Shown: in pieces, positions 16,418 to 24,930 of the stretch
How the letters are laid out: the number at the start of each line of letters is the position of its first letter
Position numbering within the stretch: the first letter of the stretch is position 1
Assembly (NCBI GenBank): GCA_038749105.1
Contig: JBCDIM010000008.1
Span: 19,278-83,277, forward strand
DNA length: 64,000 nt
Direction of reading: 5' to 3'
Source: JBCCOW01 sp038749105
GTDB lineage: Bacteria; Planctomycetota; Phycisphaerae; Phycisphaerales; Phycisphaeraceae
Made by a program: the position numbers and the translations under genes
The notes under the pieces: model-generated
The model's database searches: none
The model's input: the letters and a program-made list of their open reading frames with translations, nothing else
What the model was told of the DNA's origin: nothing

Positions 16418-17554
16418 ATGCCACCCGTCGAGTACAACCTGATCCAGGCCGACGCCGACCCGTCCTCCAAGGCCCGGCTTGGCCGGGTCACCACGCCCCA
16501 CGGCAGCTTCGACACCCCCGCGTTCATGCCCGTCGGCACCGCCGCCTCCATCAAAGGCCTCCTCCCCGACCAGGTCGCCGACGCCGGCGCTCAGTGCATC
16601 TTGTCCAACACCTATCACCTGCTGCTCCGGCCCGGCCCTGACCTCGTCGCCCAAATGGGCGGCCTCCACCCCTGGATGAACTGGCCCGGCCCGATCCTCA
16701 CCGACTCCGGTGGCTACCAGGTCTTCTCGCTGACCAAGACCAACCAGATCACCGACCACGGCGTCACCTTCCAGTCCCACCTCGACGGCGCCACCATCGA
16801 GCTCACCCCCGAACACTCGATGTCCATCCAGAACAAGCTCGGGGCCGACATCATCATGGCCTTCGACGAATGCCCGCCCGCGTCGCACTCCGACCAGCCG
16901 GGCTACCGCGATCGTGTCCTCCGGGCCAACGACCGCACCATCGCCTGGCTCGACCGCTGCATCGACGCCCACGCCCGGCCAGACGAGCAGGCCCTGTTCG
17001 GCATCGTCCAGGGCGGCGTCGACCTCGAGCTCCGCACGCAGCACGCCCAGGCGATCACCGAGCGTGACCTGCCCGGCTTCGCGATCGGCGGCGTCGCGGT
17101 CGGCGAGGGGACCGAGCAGATCAAAGCAGTCGTCGAGCACACCGCCCCGCTGCTGCCCCCCGACAAGCCCCGGTACCTGATGGGCGTGGGCTATGAGCGG
17201 GATATCGTCGCCGCGGTCCGTGCCGGGGTCGACATGTTCGACTGCGTCCTGCCGACCCGGAACGGCCGGAACGCCGTCGCCTTCACGCCCACCGGCCCGA
17301 TCCGCCTCAAGAACGCCCGCTACGCCGACGACCCGTTGCCCATCGACCCGGCCTGCGACTGCCCCGCCTGCGCCAAGCCCTACTCCCGCTCCTACCTCCG
17401 ACACCTCTTCCAGGCCAACGAGATGCTCGGGCCCATCCTCACCAGCCTCCACAACATCCGCCATTTCCAACGCCTGATGTTGGACATCCGCCACGCCATC
17501 GCTCACAATGCGTGGTCCGCGTTCGCCCAGGCCTGGCCCGTCGCCGGCCTGTAA
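16418..17554 (+). CDS. tgt: tRNA-guanine transglycosylase
   Basis: A 378-aa enzyme that swaps guanine-34 for the queuosine precursor preQ1 in tRNAs with GUN anticodons. The length and order match bacterial Tgt. Visible are the substrate pocket motif TDSGGYQVFSL, the ERPLPGFAIGGVAVGE-like stretch (DLPGFAIGGVAVGE), the nucleophile Asp in MFDCVLPTRNGRN, and the zinc site CDCPAC with His further on in LHNIRHF. A TACATT hexamer ends 8 nt before the ATG, close to the leaderless pattern. yajC and secDF follow, the same order (tgt-yajC-secD-secF) as in many bacteria. Confidence 0.95.
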   Translation: MPPVEYNLIQADADPSSKARLGRVTTPHGSFDTPAFMPVGTAASIKGLLPDQVADAGAQCILSNTYHLLLRPGPDLVAQMGGLHPWMNWPGPILTDSGGYQVFSLTKTNQITDHGVTFQSHLDGATIELTPEHSMSIQNKLGADIIMAFDECPPASHSDQPGYRDRVLRANDRTIAWLDRCIDAHARPDEQALFGIVQGGVDLELRTQHAQAITERDLPGFAIGGVAVGEGTEQIKAVVEHTAPLLPPDKPRYLMGVGYERDIVAAVRAGVDMFDCVLPTRNGRNAVAFTPTGPIRLKNARYADDPLPIDPACDCPACAKPYSRSYLRHLFQANEMLGPILTSLHNIRHFQRLMLDIRHAIAHNAWSAFAQAWPVAGL

Positions 17555-17639
17555 CCCCGCGGCGACCCCAGAACCCCGATTCCATCCCCAGCCGCCGCCA
17601 GCGCGCTCACCACAACCGCCCGGCGGCGACCCCAGAACC

Positions 17640-18089
17640 ATGCCCCAACTCCCGAACCTCGCCACCCTCGACTTCCCCGTCGTCCTGACCCTCGGTCAGG
17701 AGAACACTGTCGACCCCACCCAGGCCCCGACCGCGCCCGTCGATCAGACCGGCACCGCCGACCCCAACGCCCCCGGCGGCAACGGCCCGCCCCCCCAGGG
17801 CAACCCCGGGTTCTTCGGCGGCAACTTCATCTTCGTCATGCTCATCGTCCTGGTGGTCATGATGGTCTTCACCTTCGCCGGCGGCAAAAAAGAAAAGAAA
17901 CGCAAGGCCGAAATGCTCCGCAACCTCTCCAAGGGCGACCGTGTCCGCACCATCGGCGGCATCATCGGCTCCATCGTTGAGGTCCGCGAAGACGAGGTCA
18001 TCGTCAAGGTCGACGAAAACGCCAACACCCGGCTGCACTTCACCCGAGCCGCCGTCGCCAGCGTCATCGAAGACCAAAAAGACAGCTAA
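17640..18089 (+). CDS. yajC: Preprotein translocase accessory subunit YajC
   Basis: A 149-aa single-span membrane protein. After a Pro/Gly-rich periplasmic N-terminus of about 55 residues comes the helix FIFVMLIVLVVMMVFTFAGG, then the conserved cytoplasmic domain with the RNLSKGDRVRTIGGIIGSI motif of YajC. It joins SecDF in the holo-translocon. The usual YajC is about 110 aa with the helix near the N-terminus, so the front extension is long. The ATG at 17640 is chosen; the frame is open to 17508 inside tgt. It lies between tgt and secDF, the canonical context. Confidence 0.9.
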   Translation: MPQLPNLATLDFPVVLTLGQENTVDPTQAPTAPVDQTGTADPNAPGGNGPPPQGNPGFFGGNFIFVMLIVLVVMMVFTFAGGKKEKKRKAEMLRNLSKGDRVRTIGGIIGSIVEVREDEVIVKVDENANTRLHFTRAAVASVIEDQKDS

Positions 18090-18149
18090 ACGCCACCGCC
18101 AACGCGGCCCGCATCCCCCACTCCGCATATTCCCACTCCACACGCCGCC

Positions 18150-21100
18150 ATGGGCAAAATCCTCTCCCGACTCGCCACCGTCCTCGTCGTCATCGCCCTC
18201 TTTGGCGCGATCCTCGCCCTCAAGCCCCTCAAGCCCGGCATCGACCTCGCCGGCGGCACCACCCTCGTCTACGACGTCACCGTGCCCGACGGCTCCGACG
18301 CCGAGGAGGTCATCGACTCCACCATCCAGGTCCTCCGCGACCGCGTCGACCCCTCCGGCACCAAGAACCTGGTCTGGCGCAAGGTGGCCGGCAACCGCCT
18401 CGAAGTCCAGATGCCCGCGGCCAACCCCGTGGTCACCGAGCTCCGCGACGCCGTCCTCGCCGCCGCTGAGGCCCTCCGCGAGGGCAACCTCAGCTCCGCC
18501 GAGGTCGACGACGCCCTGGCGCTGCCCAACCCCGACGACCGCACCGCCCGCATCGCGTCGCTCGCCGCCGACCTGCCGCAGCGCCTCCCCCAGCTCGAGA
18601 CCCTCGCCACGCTCTATGACCAGCGTGAGCGGGCGGCCGAAGCCTTCCGCACCGCCGAGTCGGCGTTCGACGCCACGGCCGAGGACGACGCCGCCGCGAC
18701 CCGCACCGTCATCCTCGCGATGGAAGACGCTTTCCAAGGCCTCTTCGACGCCCGGATCGCCTACCGCGACGCCCAGGCCGAGCTGCTTGCGACCAACATC
18801 CCCGACCGCTCACTGGACCGCCTGATCTCGGCGTCCAACGACCCGCTGCCCAAGCCCGCCGGCGCGCCCGACGACGCCCCCGACCTGCCCTCGCCCCGCG
18901 CGACCCTTCTCGATCAGCTCAAAGCCCAGTACCCGCCCCGTGCCGGCGCCCTCGACCAGCTCGCCACCGCGCTGGCCGCCTACGAAGAAGTCAAGGGCCC
19001 ACTCGACGACCCCAACGACCTCAAGGTCCTGCTCCGCGGCTCCGGCGTCCTCGAGATGCGCATCGCCGCCGACCCCGCCGCCGGCACCTACACCGACTAC
19101 TTCACCCGCCTCGACCAGACCGGCCCGAACTCCGGCATCGACCAGCCCTTCCGCTGGTTCGCCATCGACGACCTCACCAACTTCGTCAACAACGAGGCCG
19201 TCCGCGCCGAGCTCGAAGAAATCGCCCGCCAGATGCGCAACACTGGCCTCGACCTCGACTCCTCCCGCTCGCTTGCCGACCGCGCGTCCCAGATCTTCTC
19301 GTCCATGGGCGGCGGCGATTCCAAGTCCTTCATCGGCCGGGCCTATACGGATGGGCAGTTCTACATCCTCCTCGGCAACCAGCTCAGTACGGCCATGGCC
19401 GGCAACGAGGCCTGGCGACTCACCTCCGCCAACCGCGGCACCGACCAACGAGGCTTCCCCGCCCTGAACTTCACCCTCGATGCCCTGGGCGCCTCACGCC
19501 TCGGCCAGATCACCGAGCCCCACGTCGGCTGGAACATGGCCGTCCTCCTCGACGGCCGCATCATCACCGCCCCCCGCCTCAACGGGAAACTCTCCAACCA
19601 GGGACAGATCACCGGCCAGTTCTCCAACGCCGAGCTCGACTACATGATCCGGTCCATGAAGGCCGGCTCACTCGAAGGCCAGCTCTCGCCCGACCCCATC
19701 TCCGAGAAGACCGTCGGCGCTACCCTCGGGCAGGACAACATCGACAAGGGCATCCGCGCATCGATCATCTCGCTGATCCTCGTCTGCCTGTTCATGCTGG
19801 TCTACTACCTGTTCGCCGGGGGCGTCGCTAACGCCGCCCTCTGCATGAACATGGTCATCATCCTCGGCGTGATGGCCGCCATCGAGTCGACCTTCACCCT
19901 GCCCGGCATCGCAGGCCTCGTCCTCACCATCGGCATGGCCGTCGACGCCAACGTCCTGATCTTCGAACGCATCCGCGAAGAGCTCGACGCCGGCTCCGAC
20001 CTCCCGCTCGCCATCAAGCTCGGCTTCGGCAAGGCCTTCTCCACCATCGTCGACGCCAACCTCACCACCCTCATCACCTGCCTCGTCCTCGGCTACACCG
20101 CCACCGCCGAGGTCAAGGGCTTCGCCGTCGTCCTGGGCATCGGCATCCTCGCCACCCTCTTCACCGCCCTGTTCGCCTCACGCATCTTCTTCGACCTCTA
20201 CCTCAAGCTCTTCAACCCCAAGTCCATGCACATGGCCCCGACGATCTTCCCGGGGCTCAAGAAAATCCTCCGCCCCAACATCAACTGGGTCGAGCTCCGC
20301 CACATCTTCATCCCGCTCTCGGCCGTGCTGCTCGTGGCCGGTATCGCGACTGCCGTCTACCGCGGCGAGGACATGCTCGACATCGAGTTCCGCTCCGGCA
20401 CCGCCGTGGTCTTCGAGCTCAAGGAGGGCGAGAGCCTGCCCATCGCCGACGTCCGCGAGCGCCTGACCGGCGTCGCCAACGCCGCGGTCAAGATCCAGAC
20501 CGATCAGCCCTTGACCCCCGAAGAGGCCGTCTACGCCGACGCCGTCCGCCCCGTTGTCCAGGAGGCGCTTGACCGCTTCACCCTCCAGACCCAGGCCGCC
20601 CAGGAGGCCTACGACGCCGGGGTCACCAACGACCGCCCCGACACCACCCCCCCCGACTTCAGCCTCCTCGCCGAAGCCGCCAAGGGCTCGGTCGTCACCG
20701 TCGGCCAGGACATCGACGGCCGCTACCAGACCTTCTCCGTCAGCACCCTCCTCACCGACTCCGACGCCGTCTCCGGCCTGATCAAGGCCGCCTTCCTCGA
20801 CGAGCTCGAGACCACCCGCCCCATCGCCTTCGCCGGCCGAAACAACACCGCCGTCGCCGACGCGATCAACAACGTCGTCCCCATCACCGCCCGCAGCCTC
20901 ACCGAAGGCTTCCCCGAACCCATCGACACCAAGGACCACGTCGGCGGCGTTGCCGTGCTCCTCCCCGAGCTCGAGCCCCCCGCCTCGGTCACCCAGATCG
21001 AGCAGAAGATCGAACGCCAGATCAACCAGCCGCCGCACGACCGGCTCCCGGCCCGTGACCGCGACGTCGTCCCCGTCGGCAACCCCGTCGGCACCGACGA

Positions 21101-21878
21101 GAACGGCGAGGCCACCTACGCCCAGGTCGTCCTCCTCGTCAAGGAAGAGGGCACCAACTACGCCGCAAACCCCACGGGCGTCAACGCCATCGGCGGCCTC
21201 GGCGACACCGAGTGGGCCATGGTCCGCGACGCCATGGCCGCAGAGTCCTCGCTCAAGTCCGTCACCCAGTTCGACGCTCAGGTCTCCGGCACCATGCAGC
21301 AGCAGGCCATCACCGCCATGGCCCTGTCCCTGCTCGCCGTCGTCGCCTACATCTGGTTCCGCTTCGGGTCCATCCGCTACGGGCTCGCCGCCATCGCCGC
21401 CCTCATCCACGACGTCTCGATCGCCATCGGCCTCGTCGCCATCTCCGGCTGGATCGCCGAGCTCGACTTCTCTCGGGCCATCCTCCTCGACGCCTTCAAG
21501 GTCGACCTCGCCATGGTCGCCGCCTTCCTCACTATCGTCGGCTACTCGCTCAACGACACCATCATCGTCTTCGACCGCATCCGTGAGAACCGCGGCAAGC
21601 TCGCCCGAGCCACCCCCGCCATCCTCAACGACTCCATCAACCAGACCATCTCACGCACCATCATCACCTCCGGCACCACCTTCATCGCCGTCCTGGTCCT
21701 CTACCTCTTCGGCGGCCCCGGCGTCCACGGCTTCGCCTTCACCATGCTCATCGGCATCCTCATCGGCACCTACTCCTCCGTCGCCATCGCCTCCCCGATC
21801 CTCCTGATCGGCTCGAAGTTCGGCGCCGGCCTCATCGACAAAGGCACCCCCACCGAACCCACCCCCACCCCCGCCTAG
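18150..21878 (+). CDS. secDF: Fused protein-export membrane protein SecDF
   Basis: A 1242-aa fusion of SecD and SecF, which use the proton gradient to pull secreted proteins through SecYEG. SecD: first helix at about residues 5-23, a long periplasmic P1 region, then the helix bundle with GLVLTIGMAVDANVLIFERI near residue 588 (conserved Asp). SecF: first helix near 711, a periplasmic P4 region, then FLTIVGYSLNDTIIVFDRIR near 1125. Separate SecD and SecF together make about 940 aa; the extra 300 residues are charged helical insertions, about 95-290 in SecD and about 770-860 in SecF. Fusion is common in planctomycetes and Bacillus. Confidence 0.95.
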   Translation: MGKILSRLATVLVVIALFGAILALKPLKPGIDLAGGTTLVYDVTVPDGSDAEEVIDSTIQVLRDRVDPSGTKNLVWRKVAGNRLEVQMPAANPVVTELRDAVLAAAEALREGNLSSAEVDDALALPNPDDRTARIASLAADLPQRLPQLETLATLYDQRERAAEAFRTAESAFDATAEDDAAATRTVILAMEDAFQGLFDARIAYRDAQAELLATNIPDRSLDRLISASNDPLPKPAGAPDDAPDLPSPRATLLDQLKAQYPPRAGALDQLATALAAYEEVKGPLDDPNDLKVLLRGSGVLEMRIAADPAAGTYTDYFTRLDQTGPNSGIDQPFRWFAIDDLTNFVNNEAVRAELEEIARQMRNTGLDLDSSRSLADRASQIFSSMGGGDSKSFIGRAYTDGQFYILLGNQLSTAMAGNEAWRLTSANRGTDQRGFPALNFTLDALGASRLGQITEPHVGWNMAVLLDGRIITAPRLNGKLSNQGQITGQFSNAELDYMIRSMKAGSLEGQLSPDPISEKTVGATLGQDNIDKGIRASIISLILVCLFMLVYYLFAGGVANAALCMNMVIILGVMAAIESTFTLPGIAGLVLTIGMAVDANVLIFERIREELDAGSDLPLAIKLGFGKAFSTIVDANLTTLITCLVLGYTATAEVKGFAVVLGIGILATLFTALFASRIFFDLYLKLFNPKSMHMAPTIFPGLKKILRPNINWVELRHIFIPLSAVLLVAGIATAVYRGEDMLDIEFRSGTAVVFELKEGESLPIADVRERLTGVANAAVKIQTDQPLTPEEAVYADAVRPVVQEALDRFTLQTQAAQEAYDAGVTNDRPDTTPPDFSLLAEAAKGSVVTVGQDIDGRYQTFSVSTLLTDSDAVSGLIKAAFLDELETTRPIAFAGRNNTAVADAINNVVPITARSLTEGFPEPIDTKDHVGGVAVLLPELEPPASVTQIEQKIERQINQPPHDRLPARDRDVVPVGNPVGTDENGEATYAQVVLLVKEEGTNYAANPTGVNAIGGLGDTEWAMVRDAMAAESSLKSVTQFDAQVSGTMQQQAITAMALSLLAVVAYIWFRFGSIRYGLAAIAALIHDVSIAIGLVAISGWIAELDFSRAILLDAFKVDLAMVAAFLTIVGYSLNDTIIVFDRIRENRGKLARATPAILNDSINQTISRTIITSGTTFIAVLVLYLFGGPGVHGFAFTMLIGILIGTYSSVAIASPILLIGSKFGAGLIDKGTPTEPTPTPA

Positions 21879-21890
21879 ACCTCCACCCCA

Positions 21891-21916
21891 GAAGCCCACG
21901 GACTCAGTCCGTGGGC
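21891..21916. repeat. Palindromic repeat, family C (GAAGCCCACGG type)
   Basis: GAAGCCCACGGACTCAGTCC and then GTGGGC: an 11-bp stem without a T-run. It sits 12 nt after the secDF stop. The same GAAGCCCACGG arm recurs at 23419 (inside yidD) and 53130 (rpsI terminator). Confidence 0.7.
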
Positions 21917-21937
21917 CGGCCGCGATAAGCTCCCGCC

Positions 21938-22375
21938 ATGTGTTTCCCCACCCTCGACAAGCAGGAACTCGAAGCCGGCACCACCCTCGCCCCCAAGTTC
22001 GACGCGAGCGGCCTCATCCCCGCCATGGCCGTCGATGCCGAGACCCGCGAGCCCCTCATGTTCGCCTGGATGAACGAAGAGGCCTTCCGCCAGACCATCG
22101 CCACCCAGAAAGCCCACTTCTACTCCCGCTCCCGCAAGAAGCAGTGGATGAAGGGCGAGTCCTCCGGCCACGTCCTCCACGTCTCCGACATGCGCATCGA
22201 CTGTGACCAGGACTGCCTCTACATGCTCTGCACCATCGGCAACCACGGCGGGGCCTGCCACACCGGCTACCAGTCCTGCTTCTACCGCTCGGTACCCCTC
22301 GGCGAAGACGATCCCACCACCCTCGTCTACAACGACACCCAAAAGGCCTTCGATCCCAGCGCCGTCTACAAGTAA
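21938..22375 (+). CDS. hisI: Phosphoribosyl-AMP cyclohydrolase
   Basis: A 145-aa cytosolic enzyme that opens the purine ring of phosphoribosyl-AMP, third step of histidine synthesis. The family signatures are all seen: FAWMNEEAFRQTIAT, HFYSRSRKKQWMKGESSGHV, the metal site RIDCDQDCLYM, and GGACHTGYQSCFYR. Most HisI are 110-140 aa, so it is full length; the PRA-PH (HisE) part is absent, and must be encoded elsewhere. TAAGCT ends 6 nt before the ATG, fitting leaderless transcription. The second his gene here is hisG at 44660, so the pathway genes are scattered. Confidence 0.93.
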   Translation: MCFPTLDKQELEAGTTLAPKFDASGLIPAMAVDAETREPLMFAWMNEEAFRQTIATQKAHFYSRSRKKQWMKGESSGHVLHVSDMRIDCDQDCLYMLCTIGNHGGACHTGYQSCFYRSVPLGEDDPTTLVYNDTQKAFDPSAVYK

Positions 22376-22394
22376 GACCCCGCGAAGCGGAACC

Positions 22395-23393
22395 ATGCAC
22401 CCCCTCTCCCGCCCCCGACGCAACCGCGCCAACCCCGCCATCCGCCGGCTCGTCCGCGAGACCCGCCTCGCCGTCGATCAGCTCGTCTACCCCCTGTTCC
22501 TCCACGCCGACGACACCGACAGCCCCATCGACGCCCTCCCCGGCCAGACCCGCTGGTCCCTGCCCGGCCTGCTCCGGCGCGCCCAGGAAACCGCCGACCT
22601 CGGCATCCCCGCCGTCGCCCTGTTCCCCAAGATCGACCCCGCCCTCAAAGACCCCACTGGCAAAGAATCCGCCAACCCAGACGGGCTCATCCCCCAGGCC
22701 GTCCGCCTCCTCAAGCACCACCTCCCCGACCTCCTGGTCGTCACCGACGTCGCTCTCGACCCTTACAACGCCGACGGTCACGATGGCATCGTCAACGACC
22801 ACGGCATCATCGAGAACGACCCCTCCGTCGATGCCCTCTGTCAGCAAGCCCTCACCCACGCCGACGCCGGCGCCGACCTCGTCGCCCCCTCCGACATGAT
22901 GGACGGCCGCGTCGCCGCCATCCGACAAACCCTCGACGCCCACGCACACCAAAACACCGCCATCCTCAGCTACACCGCCAAATACGCCTCCGCCTTCTAC
23001 GGCCCCTTCCGTGCCGCGCTCGACTCCGCCCCCGTCGCCAACTCCACCAAACCCATCCCGGCGACGAAATCCACCTACCAGATGGACCCCGCCAACCGCC
23101 GCGAAGCCCACCGCGAGACCGCCCTCGACGCCCACGAGGGCGCCGACATCCTCATGGTCAAGCCGGCCCTGCCCTACCTCGACATCCTCCGCGACCTCCG
23201 CGAGCTCACCCCGCTGCCCCTCGCCGCCTACCACGTCTCCGGCGAGTACGCGATGCTCCAGCACGCCGCCGCCGCCGGAGCCCTCGATCTCCGTGACGCC
23301 ACCCTCGAATCCCTGACCGCCATCGCCCGCGCCGGCGCCGACCTGATCTTCACCTACTCCGCACCCGACGCCGCCCAATGGCTGAGCCGCTAA
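22395..23393 (+). CDS. hemB: Delta-aminolevulinic acid dehydratase (porphobilinogen synthase)
   Basis: A 332-aa enzyme that joins two aminolevulinate molecules into porphobilinogen for heme. The two Schiff-base lysines lie in LSYTAKYASAFYGPF and ADILMVKPALPYLD. The metal site reads DVALDPYNADGHDG, with Asp and Ala in place of the zinc cysteines, so it is the Mg/K-dependent type found in many bacteria and plants. The start ATG at 22395 is 19 nt after hisI. hemL, an earlier pathway step, is at 59364. yidD starts inside its last codons. Confidence 0.95.
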   Translation: MHPLSRPRRNRANPAIRRLVRETRLAVDQLVYPLFLHADDTDSPIDALPGQTRWSLPGLLRRAQETADLGIPAVALFPKIDPALKDPTGKESANPDGLIPQAVRLLKHHLPDLLVVTDVALDPYNADGHDGIVNDHGIIENDPSVDALCQQALTHADAGADLVAPSDMMDGRVAAIRQTLDAHAHQNTAILSYTAKYASAFYGPFRAALDSAPVANSTKPIPATKSTYQMDPANRREAHRETALDAHEGADILMVKPALPYLDILRDLRELTPLPLAAYHVSGEYAMLQHAAAAGALDLRDATLESLTAIARAGADLIFTYSAPDAAQWLSR

Positions 23394-23674
23394 CCGACCC
23401 GCCCGCCCCCTCACCTTCGAAGCCCACGGCGTCTCGCCGTAGGCCCCGCCCCGACCACTTCCTCCTACGCCACCTCATCTACTTCGGCGTTGCCGTCTAC
23501 CGCGTCCTCCTCGCCCCCTTCCTCGGCGGGCAGTGCCGCTTCCACCCCACCTGCTCGCAGTACATGATCGAAGCCGTCGCCAAGCACGGCCCCTACCGCG
23601 GCTTCCTCATGGGCATCCGCCGCATCTCCCGCTGCCACCCCCTCTCCAAACACCACGGCTACGACCCGCCCTAA
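23378..23674 (+). CDS. yidD: Membrane protein insertion efficiency factor YidD
   Basis: A 98-aa protein; the family core begins near residue 28 and includes the motif CRFHPTCSQYMIEAVAKHG and CHPLSKHHGYDP. YidD assists YidC in inserting inner-membrane proteins. The start overlaps hemB by 16 nt, so translation is likely coupled. The first 25 residues are extra compared with the usual 75-85 aa; this part is encoded by a palindromic repeat (23419-23444, family C), read in frame as SKPTASRRRP. No later Met or GTG start fits the conserved core, so the repeat seems to be translated. Confidence 0.9.
   Translation: MAEPLTDPPAPSPSKPTASRRRPRPDHFLLRHLIYFGVAVYRVLLAPFLGGQCRFHPTCSQYMIEAVAKHGPYRGFLMGIRRISRCHPLSKHHGYDPP
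23419..23444 (+). repeat. Family C palindrome inside yidD
   Basis: GAAGCCCACGGCGTCTCGCC and then GTAGGC form an imperfect hairpin in the coding sequence of the yidD N-terminal extension. The reading frame stays open through it. Confidence 0.65.
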
Positions 23675-23757
23675 CCCAAGCCCTCCCCAAACCCCCGCCC
23701 AATAGCCGCGAGGCTACGCCTCGCTGGTCCGCCTCGCCGGTCCGCCACACCAGCTTC

Positions 23758-24684
23758 TCACCCCATCCCACCCATCCCATCCCCCGGGTCCCGCAGCCCC
23801 ACCGGCTTATCCAGCACCTCCTTCATCACGATCGCCGCACGAAGGTCGATCCCCGAACCCAACAGCCCGCCCAAACCACCAAGCCGCTTCTTCCCCCGCG
23901 AACGCTTCGGCACCTGATCCGCTACTTCGCCGCCGATCTCCGTCGCACCGATCGCCCCCGCAGCCCCCGCACCGCTCCCGCCGCCCGAGCCCTGTCTCTG
24001 CCGTGACGGCAGCGCCTGACGCGCCTCCCGACCCGGACCCTCCGACGACTGACGCTTCGCACGACGCTGACGCTGCTCAAACCGACGCCGCTCCGAACGC
24101 TGCCGCTGCATCAGCTCTTCCCGCCGCCGAGCCTCGGCCTGTGCCTCCGCCCGCTGACGACGCGCCGCCTGCTCCCGCTCCGCCGCCGACCGCCGACGCG
24201 ACTCCGCTTCCCGCCGACGCTGCGTCGCATCCGCGCCACCCTCGTCCCTTTCATCACCACCACCGCCACCGCCACCCCGGAGCTGCGCCTGACGCTTCCG
24301 GTAGGCCGCCTCTGCCCGCGCCCGCTCCACCCGCTCCGCCATCGTCAGGTTCCCCGGCACCCCACCCCCACCGGCACCGGTACCACCACCCGCCGCACCC
24401 GCTCCGCCGCCGCCCTGCACCACCCCACCGCTCTGCGTGCCCCGCGCCATCGCCCGGCGACGCAGCTCTTCACGCCGCGACGCCGCCATCCGCTCCAGAT
24501 CATCCGACGCCTCCGCTGCCCCCCGTCCGCTGCCCCGCTCCGCCATCCCGCCGGTCAGCTCCTGCTCCTCCGCCCGACGACGGTCCGCCGACGCCTGCTT
24601 CTGCTTCTTCCACCAGTCCAGCACCGCCGGCACCACCGACGTGAGCACCAACAACAGAAGCACAATCCAGCTCGAGCTACCCAT
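23758..24684 (-). CDS. Basic membrane-anchored coiled-coil protein
   Basis: About 308 aa, not recognised. One N-terminal helix (SSSWIVLLLLVLTSVVPAVL, residues 2-22) is followed by a very basic region rich in Arg, Ala, Glu and Gln, with long heptad-like stretches (RRREAESRRRSAAEREQAAR and similar). The C-terminus has SRGKKRLGGLGGLLGSGIDL and ends in KEVLDKPVGLRDPGDG. The ATG at 24684 is chosen because TAGACT ends 6 nt upstream (leaderless pattern); an in-frame TTG at 24690 is less likely. The stop is near the end of yidD in a convergent arrangement. Probably anchored with the charged part in the cytoplasm. Confidence 0.65.
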   Translation of the reverse strand: MGSSSWIVLLLLVLTSVVPAVLDWWKKQKQASADRRRAEEQELTGGMAERGSGRGAAEASDDLERMAASRREELRRRAMARGTQSGGVVQGGGGAGAAGGGTGAGGGGVPGNLTMAERVERARAEAAYRKRQAQLRGGGGGGGDERDEGGADATQRRREAESRRRSAAEREQAARRQRAEAQAEARRREELMQRQRSERRRFEQRQRRAKRQSSEGPGREARQALPSRQRQGSGGGSGAGAAGAIGATEIGGEVADQVPKRSRGKKRLGGLGGLLGSGIDLRAAIVMKEVLDKPVGLRDPGDGMGGMG

Positions 24685-24930
24685 ACCCAAAGTCTATCCG
24701 ATCACCCATCACCCGGACCACACCCGATAACCCAGACCCGTGCGTGGTTCGCCCGTCACCCAACACCCGGCCAAGCCGCCCGTTTAGGCGACTTGTACCG
24801 ATCGCAACGCCGTTTCTGCCCACCCCCGCTTAACCCGCCCCTCACCCCGCCCGATGTTCCTCCAAAGATCCCAGCCCACAAGAACGCACCCCAGACGACA
24901 CGCCCTCCACCCCGCGCGGGAGCCCCCAAG

